NCBI RefSeq assembly: GCF_002005465.1
Contig: NZ_CP014691.1
Coordinates: 1,178,001 to 1,242,000 of the forward strand
Origin: Neoasaia chiangmaiensis
GTDB lineage: Bacteria > Pseudomonadota > Alphaproteobacteria > Acetobacterales > Acetobacteraceae
Length of the DNA: 64,000 bases
Direction: 5' to 3'
Shown: positions 54,367-61,935 of the stretch, piece after piece
How positions within the stretch are numbered: the first letter of the stretch is position 1
Layout: each line of letters opens with the position of its first letter
Notes under the pieces: model-generated
What the model saw: only the letters and a program-made list of their open reading frames with translations
Told to the model about the DNA's origin: nothing
The model's database searches: none
Translations under genes and position numbers: made by a program

Positions 54367-56373
54367 ATGAGCATGAGAAGATTCACATCGGGCGTGTTTC
54401 TGGCCTCGGTCAGTCTGATGGCGTTTTCGAGCGCGCAGGCCGAGGATTCCACGGTCCTGAACCCTGGCACGCCGGTCGCAAGCCTGACGAATGCACAGCA
54501 GAGCTTTGGCAACAGTGCTGTCCGGCTTTCATGGATAAAGCGTGGCTCGAAACTCGTCGAACCGAAATTTACCGATCAGGCACATGGACAGACAATCGCA
54601 CTGCGTGGGCTGTTCACTGTCAATCTCGCCAATGGAGAAGCCCTGACCAGTGCCGACCTGCCCCTGACACAGGCACCAAGGGTCGAGACGATAACACCCG
54701 ATGTGAAAGCCTCACGCGCGGCAGACCACCTGCCCGGCCAAGCCGTCACCGCGCGCTTTGCCGATCCGCAAGGCCGCTTCACACTTGTATGGCGTGCGGA
54801 GCAACGTGAGGGGTCGCCCTATCTCCGCGAAAGCATTGCCTTGACGCCACGATCGCAGGCTTTGGCGATCAGGAACGTCGCCCTGCTGGAGGCGAACAGC
54901 AATGACGGCGAGGTCATCGGCGATGTTCAGGGCTCTCCGGTCTTCATTGATGACAGTTATTTCGGCATTGAAAATCCGCTGTCGGAAAGTCTGGCATTCA
55001 ATGGCCGAACCCGTCTGACCCTCGCGCAGGCCCTGCCCATTCAGGCCGATCATGCCTTCACGGTCTCCGCTGTCGGCGGCGTCGTGCGCCACGGTCAGAT
55101 GCGTCGCGATTTCCAGATATACGTGGAGCGCGAGCGTACCCATCCATACCGGCCGTTCCTCAATTATAATTCGTGGTACGACATCGGTTATTTCACCCCT
55201 TACACACAAGCGGACGCCGAAAATCGTATCAAGGCTTTTGGTGAGGAACTCGTGCGCCGCCGCGGTGTCGAACTGAATTCCTATCTGTTCGACGATGGGT
55301 GGGACGACCGAAGCGGCACCTGGCAGTTCAGCAAGGATTTCCCGCAGGGTTTTCGGCCGCTCTGCCAGCTTGCCTCGTCATACGGTGCTGCACCCGGCGT
55401 GTGGCTCTCGCCATGGGGCGGCTATAGCAAACCCAAGGAAATCCGCGTCGCCGCCGGACAAAAGATCGGTCTGGAAACGCGTGATGGTGGCTTCGACCTT
55501 TCCGGCCCCAACTATTATGCCGTCTTCCACAAGGCCGTCATGACGCTGCTCCGCGAGGACTGCATCAACCAGTTCAAGTTCGACGGTACGGGCAACGCCA
55601 ATCAGGTCGCGCCCGACAGTGTCTTCAATAGCGATTTTGACGCCGCAATCCATTTGATCGCCGATATCTATCGCACTAAACCCAATACGTTCATCAACCT
55701 CACAACTGGCACGTATCCGTCACCATTCTGGCTGCGGACGGCGGATTCCATCTGGCGGGGCGGTGAAGATGACATGCTGCGCGGGGTCGGAACCAGACGT
55801 CAGCGCTGGATCACCTACCGTGATTCCGACACCTATCATAACATCGTCGTCAAAGCCCCGCTCTTCCCGCTCAATTCCCTCATGCTGCATGGCATCATCT
55901 ACGCGCAGAAAAATCAGCGTCTGAACGACGACCCCGGTCACGATTTCCCCGACGAAGTGCATTCCTTTTTCGGCACCGGCACGGACGAGCAGGAACTCTA
56001 CATCACGCCCAGCCTGCTGAAACCGGCCGACTGGGATGTCATCGCACAAACCGCGAAATGGGCCCGCGCCAATGCGGACGTGCTGAAGGACAGTCATTGG
56101 GTCGGCGGTGATCCGGGCCGTCTGGAACCCTACGGCTGGGCAGCATGGACGCCCCACAAGGCAATCATCACCCTGCGCAATCCGGATCAGACGTCTCGCA
56201 ATATCCTTATCGAGCCGCGCAAGGTGCTGGAATTGCCGTCCGATGCACCGTCACATTATGCCGTCCATGCACTCTGGGCGAAATCAGCAGCGCCAAAAAC
56301 CCTGGACGCCGAAACACCCGTCGTCATTCGACTGGCGCCATTCGAAGTCATGACGCTGGAGCTGACGCCGTAA
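54367..56373 (+). CDS. Secreted clan GH-D-like alpha-galactosidase / alpha-N-acetylgalactosaminidase candidate
   Basis: 668 residues. Signal peptide ~1-25 ('GVFLASVSLMAFSSAQA'), then a beta-sandwich of ~240 residues, and a TIM barrel of melibiase style: 'FLNYNSWYDIGYFTPYT', 'NSYLFDDGWDDRSG', 'GVWLSPWGGYSKP', 'CINQFKFDGTGNAN' (candidate nucleophile Asp in KFDG), 'INLTTGTYPSPFWLRTADSIWRGGEDD' in two parts (acid/base Asp candidate), and a C-terminal beta-domain. This order resembles GH36/GH27 retaining alpha-galactosidases, but typical GH36 blocks are weak, so subfamily and specificity (Gal or GalNAc) are open. Three bp after the receptor gene; start ATG or the second ATG two codons later. Confidence 0.78.
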   Translation: MSMRRFTSGVFLASVSLMAFSSAQAEDSTVLNPGTPVASLTNAQQSFGNSAVRLSWIKRGSKLVEPKFTDQAHGQTIALRGLFTVNLANGEALTSADLPLTQAPRVETITPDVKASRAADHLPGQAVTARFADPQGRFTLVWRAEQREGSPYLRESIALTPRSQALAIRNVALLEANSNDGEVIGDVQGSPVFIDDSYFGIENPLSESLAFNGRTRLTLAQALPIQADHAFTVSAVGGVVRHGQMRRDFQIYVERERTHPYRPFLNYNSWYDIGYFTPYTQADAENRIKAFGEELVRRRGVELNSYLFDDGWDDRSGTWQFSKDFPQGFRPLCQLASSYGAAPGVWLSPWGGYSKPKEIRVAAGQKIGLETRDGGFDLSGPNYYAVFHKAVMTLLREDCINQFKFDGTGNANQVAPDSVFNSDFDAAIHLIADIYRTKPNTFINLTTGTYPSPFWLRTADSIWRGGEDDMLRGVGTRRQRWITYRDSDTYHNIVVKAPLFPLNSLMLHGIIYAQKNQRLNDDPGHDFPDEVHSFFGTGTDEQELYITPSLLKPADWDVIAQTAKWARANADVLKDSHWVGGDPGRLEPYGWAAWTPHKAIITLRNPDQTSRNILIEPRKVLELPSDAPSHYAVHALWAKSAAPKTLDAETPVVIRLAPFEVMTLELTP

Positions 56374-56378
56374 GCCCC

Positions 56379-58223
56379 GTGCTCTCACGTCGCACCGCCC
56401 TGACCCTGGGGCTCTTCGCGCTCGGCGACCGTCTGGTGACATCGACGCAAGCCGCCACACGTCCGTCGGCAGCACGACCAGACGGACGTGCACACCGACT
56501 GACGCTGCATCCGGACGGCTTCCGTCTCGATGACGTCCCCTTTCAGATCCGCTCCGGCGAAATGCACCCGGCCCGCATTCCCCGTCGCGAGTGGGCCCAT
56601 CGCATTGCCATGGCCAAGGCGATGGGCCTTAACACCATCGGTATCTATCTGATCTGGAACACGCTCGAAACGAGCCCGAATGTGTTCGATCTGCATACCG
56701 ATCGCCGGAACTTCGCTGCTTTCATCCGCCTCTGTCAGGAAGCAGGGCTTTGGGTTTTCCTGCGTCCCGGCCCCTATATTTGCGGTGAGTGGGATTTCGG
56801 CGGCTTGCCACCCTACCTCCTCTTCGATGGCGACATCGCCTTACGCACACGCGACCCCGCTTTCCTCAGCGCCTGCGAACGCTATATCGCAACTCTCGCC
56901 CCGGTCCTGCGCCCATTCCTGTCCCAGAACGGCGGGCCCATCCTCCTGACGCAGATCGAGAACGAATACGCGTCGTTCGGTGGCGATATCGATTATATGC
57001 ACTGGACACGCAACGCGTGGGAGCGCCACGGAATTCCGGGGCCTTTCACGATCGCGGACGGCCTGCCGCAACTACGCGAAAAGCGCATATTTCTCCCCGA
57101 TTGTGCGATCGGCCTGGATGGCGAAAACAATATCGCCGACACCAGAGCGCTTGCGCCCGATGCGCCGTTCTGGATCAGTGAAGCCTATCCTGGCTGGCTC
57201 ACGCATTGGGGTGAAAAAGCGATGGCACGCGTGGATTTCACCAAGGACTTCCACGCCATCCTGCGCGCCGGCGTCTCTTTCAACCTCTATGTCGTGCATG
57301 GCGGGACCAACTTCGGATTCGGCGCAGGCGCAAATGCACATCGCGACGGATCGTCCTTCCAGCCGGTGGTCACCAGCTACGATTACGATGCACCTATCGA
57401 CGAGGCTGGCCGCCCCACGGCAAAATTCCACGCGCTTCGTGCCGCGTTATTGCAGGCAACCGGCACACCTGCCGCACAAGTGCCGAAACCGCCTGACATG
57501 ACCGATTTTCAGGCGGTTATTCCCGCACATGTCGGCAGATTGGAAAATCTGCTGCCCCCACCCCTGCACGCGGAGCATCCGGTTTCGCTCGAACGTGGTT
57601 TGCGGCAGGGTCACGGCATGGCGCTCTATCGCGTCACGATACCGCCGAACATCGGCGGCATGCTCCGGTTACCTCCCGTTCACGACTACGCACGTATTTT
57701 TCTCGACGGCACCGATATCGGCACGATATCGCGCATGGTTCCCAACGATGCCGATACGATGATCCCACCGGCCGGGCATCCTCGTCGGCTGGATATCTGG
57801 GTCGATAGCTTTGGCCATATCGGCTATGGCGCTGCACTGGGGGATCGGAAAGGGCTCGATGGCCCTGTCACTCTGGGCAACCATATCCTCCACGACTGGC
57901 AAATATTCGGCCTGCCGCTGGGCGACCGTTTTATCGCCCAATGCGCACCATTGTCGCCAGACATAGATGCTCGCGGCTTTCTGTTTCGCGCCTCTTTTGA
58001 CTTGCGCGCGCCGGGCGGCACATACGTGGATCTCAGTAACTGGAAAAAAGGATATTGCTGGATCAATGGCCATCTTCTGGGACGCTACTGGCATATTGGC
58101 CCTCAGCAGCGTCTCTACTGCCCCGCCGAATGGCTAAAGCCCAGCGGCAACGATCTCATGCTTCTGGATTATCATCAGAAAGAGCCCGCTCCGGTCATCG
58201 GAAAGACTTCTTTGGAGAACTGA
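56379..58223 (+). CDS. GH35 beta-galactosidase with Tat-type signal
   Basis: 614 residues. The N-terminus 'LSRRTALTLGLFALG' has a twin-arginine motif and hydrophobic core. The catalytic barrel has 'FQIRSGEMHPARIPRREW', 'IGIYLIWNTLETSPNVFD', 'VFLRPGPYICGEWDFGGLP', acid/base Glu in 'LLTQIENEYASFG' and nucleophile Glu in 'FWISEAYPGWLTHWG'. The C-terminal jelly-roll domains include 'KKGYCWINGHLLGRYWHIGPQQRLY' in two parts. It releases terminal beta-galactose. GTG is the first usable start, 5 bp after the previous stop; the frame is open further upstream but only as antisense-like sequence inside the previous gene. A bidirectional terminator follows. Confidence 0.93.
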   Translation: MLSRRTALTLGLFALGDRLVTSTQAATRPSAARPDGRAHRLTLHPDGFRLDDVPFQIRSGEMHPARIPRREWAHRIAMAKAMGLNTIGIYLIWNTLETSPNVFDLHTDRRNFAAFIRLCQEAGLWVFLRPGPYICGEWDFGGLPPYLLFDGDIALRTRDPAFLSACERYIATLAPVLRPFLSQNGGPILLTQIENEYASFGGDIDYMHWTRNAWERHGIPGPFTIADGLPQLREKRIFLPDCAIGLDGENNIADTRALAPDAPFWISEAYPGWLTHWGEKAMARVDFTKDFHAILRAGVSFNLYVVHGGTNFGFGAGANAHRDGSSFQPVVTSYDYDAPIDEAGRPTAKFHALRAALLQATGTPAAQVPKPPDMTDFQAVIPAHVGRLENLLPPPLHAEHPVSLERGLRQGHGMALYRVTIPPNIGGMLRLPPVHDYARIFLDGTDIGTISRMVPNDADTMIPPAGHPRRLDIWVDSFGHIGYGAALGDRKGLDGPVTLGNHILHDWQIFGLPLGDRFIAQCAPLSPDIDARGFLFRASFDLRAPGGTYVDLSNWKKGYCWINGHLLGRYWHIGPQQRLYCPAEWLKPSGNDLMLLDYHQKEPAPVIGKTSLEN

Positions 58224-58277
58224 ACGCATCTTTCCGGACGGAATTTCCAGTCACCTCTCCGCGCGACATCGTCCAAC

Positions 58278-58309
58278 AAAAAAAGGCCAACATAACGTTG
58301 GCCTTTTTT
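58278..58309. terminator. Bidirectional intrinsic terminator
   Basis: GGCCAAC and GTTGGCC form a 7-bp stem with a 5-nt loop, flanked by A7 on one side and T6 on the other, so it reads as a terminator on both strands. It separates the convergent GH35 and second receptor genes. Confidence 0.92.
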
Positions 58310-58328
58310 CCTGCATCGCCTCTAAAAA

Positions 58329-60812
58329 TCAGAAGCCGGTAGAGAGCGAAACCAGCGCGGCAAAATTACCGCCCGTGAGATAGACAGGCGATCCTGCCGA
58401 AATCGCATTGCCGTAAATGCCGCGCCGCCCCTGCGCCGTCGCCGAGAAACTGCCGGGAGACGAGCGGTAAAGATTATTGCCGATATTGATCAGGTTCAGC
58501 TGAATTTTCGGCCCCTTCAGATGCGGCACATGCGGGAAACGATAACCAAGCGAAATATCGGACACGACATAATAGGGAATGCGCTGATCGTTCATGAACG
58601 TCGACCATTGCGAACCGACATAGCGAAGGTCGAAATTACCGAAGAAGTGCTTGTTGTCGTCATAGGACAGCCCGACCGAAGCCGTCCAATGCGGCGCCGC
58701 GACCATCGTTTTCCCTGCCGTCGGCAGATAATCGATGACGGAAGCGCCCGCTGCGTTTTTCGCGGATACAGGCACGTTGTTATCCAGCGTCGCATGCAGA
58801 TACTGCGCCGAAACATACGGGCTGAAATGATGCCAGGGCTTCAGTCCCAGTTCGCCCTGAATGCCGCGCGACGTCTCGCCACCGATATTGATCGGCTCGG
58901 AAATCAGCATATTGGTATTGGGAATATAGGCGCTCGACGTGACCTGATGGTTCGTCAGGTTCATGTTGAATGCCGAAATCTGGAAATTGATTAACTTTCC
59001 GGTATGGCGATAACCGATTTCCTCACCGATCGAGTATTCCGGCTTCAGGCTGCCCGGCTGCTCCACGGCATGGGCGGAATTCGGATCGAAAATCTGGCTA
59101 TAGGCCTCGACGGATTCCGGCGCGCGGAAAGACGTCGTCCCGTTCAGGTAGATCTGGTCGCGCGGCGTGATCTGATAGCTGGCCGAGAACTGCGGCAGAG
59201 GCTCGAAATAATTGCCGACAACCTTGTATGGATCCGCTCCGGGAACATCGTTGGTACCCTGACGCGCCACCATCGCCGCGCGGAAACCGGCGCTCAATGT
59301 CAGCTTGTCGTCCAGCAGCTTGAGCGTGTCCGCCAGATAGAGCGCATTCACCTGCTGGACGAAGTTGAGGTTATAGCCGCTCAACAGAGCGCCGCCCGTA
59401 CCCGGTACGGTGATGCCGTAACGACCATAGGCGTTGGCAGCCTTGCCGGAAGGATCGACCACCGCAAAGGTCGATAGCTCCTCATGCGTCGTATACGAAT
59501 ACCAGTATCCGAACGACAGCGTATTACTCCCTAACGTCCAGTTGAGCGACGCGTTGATCGCACCGGTCTTCTGGTTCCAGGGATCGACACCCGCCGTCGT
59601 CAACATGCGCTGGCCGTTGGCACCGACATAGGAATTGGGCTGGTTCAGATCGCCATATTGCATCGTGCCGTAATAACCGCCCGACGCCGGAATATTCTCG
59701 CCACCCACCGACGGACCATTCTGATGCACGTAATAAGGCGTGACGTTCAGCGTCAGATTATGGGCAAGCGTGAAATGCATCGGCGCAATCACGTCGAGCG
59801 AATTCAGATTGCCGAAATTCAGTTTATAATACGTCGAGTTGCCGGGATAATAGGTCGGGCTATAATTGAAGCCCGTGCCATACTGCTTCCATTGCGCGGC
59901 CGTCGGTTCACGCCAGGTCGTCTGCTCCTGGCGGTTATATCCGAAAATCGCGGTGATGGAGTTATCCTCACCCCACTCCTTCACGAACTTCGAATCGATG
60001 TGATATCGTTCCGCCCCGCCCGGACCGCGCCAGTTGTTGTTCGACAGATGGGAGAATGATGCAAAGCCGCGAATGCCGGTATTGCCGATATCACCCGTAT
60101 CGAGACGCAGGAATTCCTTGTTCGCGCTGTGCGTGCCACCCAGCAGGCTCAGATATCCACCGTATTGATGCGACGGATTCATTTCGGTCGCGGAAATCTG
60201 TCCACCCACCGCGTTGAACAGTGGCGCATCCAGATCGGGCGATCCCTGGGAGACGGTCACCGAACCAAGATTTTCCGTATCGACGAGCATCGACGTGTAC
60301 GGCTCATAATTGATCGGATCCGCCAGTGGTGCGCCTTCGAACAGATAGCCGATCTGGCTTTCATTCATGCCGCGCATGGTCAGCGTATCGCCCGCAGTGC
60401 CCAGCGGGCTCTGGTTGGCATACACTACACCCGGCAGATTCGCGATCATCGACGAGATGTTGCCGCTTGGCGTCTGCTTGGCGATCCAGTCGCGCGTCAC
60501 GCCGCTTTGCGAACGCGGCGCGGTCTGACGCGGCATCAAACCGCCACCCGGCGTCGTGTTCGTTACGCCATCGGCATGTCGTGCACTGCCCGACACCGCG
60601 ATTTCTTCCGTCTGCGGCCCGGCCGGCCCCAACACACCACTCTCATTGCCATTATGCCGACGACGTAACGGCGCCGCAGCGGCATGCCCCTTGCCTTGCG
60701 CATGAACCGATTTCGATGACGCTGTCTGTGCTTTCGCCGAGGTAGCGGCCAGACCATTACCTGCCATCAGGGTGGCGCAACATAACAGCAGCCGACGATT
60801 CGATATGCGCAT
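58329..60812 (-). CDS. Second TonB-dependent receptor, paralogue of the first
   Basis: 827 residues with signal peptide (~1-28), TonB-box-like 'EEIAVSG', plug ('GVTRDWIAKQTPSGNI', 'LTMRGMNESQIGYLFEGAPLADP' in two parts) and a barrel ending 'LVSLSTGF'. The 'NGVTNTT.GGGL' or 'DGVTNTTPGGGL' segment and the following plug are shared with the receptor at 51928-54363, so they come from one subfamily. GGGA lies 7 nt before the ATG. Divergent from nagB. Together with nagB and GH20 it suggests import of GlcNAc-containing oligosaccharides (inference). Confidence 0.92.
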   Translation of the reverse strand: MRISNRRLLLCCATLMAGNGLAATSAKAQTASSKSVHAQGKGHAAAAPLRRRHNGNESGVLGPAGPQTEEIAVSGSARHADGVTNTTPGGGLMPRQTAPRSQSGVTRDWIAKQTPSGNISSMIANLPGVVYANQSPLGTAGDTLTMRGMNESQIGYLFEGAPLADPINYEPYTSMLVDTENLGSVTVSQGSPDLDAPLFNAVGGQISATEMNPSHQYGGYLSLLGGTHSANKEFLRLDTGDIGNTGIRGFASFSHLSNNNWRGPGGAERYHIDSKFVKEWGEDNSITAIFGYNRQEQTTWREPTAAQWKQYGTGFNYSPTYYPGNSTYYKLNFGNLNSLDVIAPMHFTLAHNLTLNVTPYYVHQNGPSVGGENIPASGGYYGTMQYGDLNQPNSYVGANGQRMLTTAGVDPWNQKTGAINASLNWTLGSNTLSFGYWYSYTTHEELSTFAVVDPSGKAANAYGRYGITVPGTGGALLSGYNLNFVQQVNALYLADTLKLLDDKLTLSAGFRAAMVARQGTNDVPGADPYKVVGNYFEPLPQFSASYQITPRDQIYLNGTTSFRAPESVEAYSQIFDPNSAHAVEQPGSLKPEYSIGEEIGYRHTGKLINFQISAFNMNLTNHQVTSSAYIPNTNMLISEPINIGGETSRGIQGELGLKPWHHFSPYVSAQYLHATLDNNVPVSAKNAAGASVIDYLPTAGKTMVAAPHWTASVGLSYDDNKHFFGNFDLRYVGSQWSTFMNDQRIPYYVVSDISLGYRFPHVPHLKGPKIQLNLINIGNNLYRSSPGSFSATAQGRRGIYGNAISAGSPVYLTGGNFAALVSLSTGF

Positions 60813-60870
60813 GGTTAAATCCCGTCCGTTTATTCAGCATTTGAACAAAATTGATCGCGGCAAACTTGGC

Positions 60871-60911
60871 CTGCCGAATGGACCGCAGTGGGTCACCTTT
60901 GGGTTCGGCAG
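60871..60911 (-). promoter_or_regulatory. Hairpin-forming inverted repeat upstream of the second receptor
   Basis: CTGCCGAA (60871-60878) and TTCGGCAG (60904-60911) form an 8-bp stem around a smaller GACC/GGTC stem. It lies ~60-100 bases before the receptor start and could fold in its leader RNA or serve as an operator. Confidence 0.35.
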
Positions 60912-61119
60912 CAAGCATCTGCAAAAACCTTATGCGGGCCATTACTGGATCGCAATAGTTTATTCCTGAAACAAAGAAATTTTTGTGACGACGCCATCCA
61001 TGCCATCGCTGCAACCGTAACGAACGTTGCCCAGTCGTCATTTGAGATAATCAAGTCGACGGCCGACCAGTTAATATCTATCGCTGAATTAAGCGCCCTC
61101 TCCTATGCAGGATCATCCC

Positions 61120-61137
61120 GACACGGGTGACCGTGTC
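61120..61137. promoter_or_regulatory. 18-bp palindrome upstream of nagB
   Basis: GACACGGGTGACCGTGTC: perfect 7-bp arms with a 4-bp centre, ending 24 bases before the nagB ATG. Either an operator for a dimeric regulator or a hairpin near the ribosome-binding site. Confidence 0.45.
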
Positions 61138-61161
61138 ACTCGCCATTCCCGTGGAGCTTTT

Positions 61162-61923
61162 ATGAAACTCATCATCACCCCGGATGCCGCCTCCGCCACG
61201 CATGTCGCGGCGCATCTGTTGGCCGACACGATTCGACAGCGACCCGATGCGGTTCTGGGACTTGCCACGGGGCGAACGATGGAAGGCGTCTATGCAGCAC
61301 TGGCCGACATCCATCGCGCGGAAGCACTGTCCTTCTCCGGTATCGCGTCTTTCAACCTGGACGAATATGTCGGCCTGCCGCCGAGCGATCCACGCTCTTA
61401 CCGACATTATATGCAGACCCATCTCTTCGATCATGTGGATGCCGATGAGCGCCATATTCATGTGCCCAATGGCATCGCAGCGGATTTGAAGACCGAATGC
61501 GCGGCCTACGAGGCCGCGATCCGCACGCATGGCGGCATTTCACTGCAATTGCTCGGCATCGGCGATACGGGACATATCGGCTTCAACGAACCGCCCTCGC
61601 CCTTCGATACGCGCACCCGCGTGGTGGAACTGGACGCCGCCACCCGTCAGCAGAACGCGGAAATGTTCGGCGGCGACCCCGATGCCGTCCCCAGTGAGGC
61701 GATCACCATGGGCGTCGGCACCATCCTGGATGCCAAGCGCCTGCTGATGGTGGCGACCGGCCCCGCCAAGGCCGATATCGTCGCGGCGGCGCTGGAAGGA
61801 CCGATCACGCCGGATGTCAGCGCGTCGGCCATCCGTCTGCACGGCGATGTCGTCGTCGTATTGGACGAAGCCAGCGCAGGCGCCCTGTCGCCGGAAACCC
61901 GCGCTCTCGCGAACGCGGGCTGA
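61162..61923 (+). CDS. nagB: Glucosamine-6-phosphate deaminase
   Basis: 253 residues, the classical NagB fold. 'LGLATGRTMEGVY' (phosphate loop), 'ASFNLDEYVGL' (catalytic Asp), 'LLGIGDTGHIGFNEP' (catalytic His/Glu block), and 'AITMGVGTILDAKRLLMVATGPAKA' in two parts. It turns glucosamine-6-phosphate into fructose-6-phosphate and ammonia. GGAG lies 6 nt before the chosen ATG; an upstream in-frame ATG would overlap the palindrome. Convergent with the GH20 gene across a 12-bp gap containing C11. No nagA deacetylase is in the window. Confidence 0.95.
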   Translation: MKLIITPDAASATHVAAHLLADTIRQRPDAVLGLATGRTMEGVYAALADIHRAEALSFSGIASFNLDEYVGLPPSDPRSYRHYMQTHLFDHVDADERHIHVPNGIAADLKTECAAYEAAIRTHGGISLQLLGIGDTGHIGFNEPPSPFDTRTRVVELDAATRQQNAEMFGGDPDAVPSEAITMGVGTILDAKRLLMVATGPAKADIVAAALEGPITPDVSASAIRLHGDVVVVLDEASAGALSPETRALANAG

Positions 61924-61934
61924 CCCCCCCCCCC
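61924..61934. repeat. C11 homopolymer tract between nagB and the GH20 gene
   Basis: Eleven consecutive C fill nearly the whole 12-bp gap between the two convergent stop codons. It affects neither reading frame. Confidence 0.95.
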
Positions 61935-61935
61935 T

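Larger units (their letters stand above)
60813..61161. other. Divergent regulatory region between the second receptor and nagB
   Basis: 349 bp with no gene. It contains two inverted repeats (listed separately) and an A/T-rich centre near 60950-60990 that could hold back-to-back promoters. The TGATCGTT element of the DeoR region is not repeated exactly here. Confidence 0.7.
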
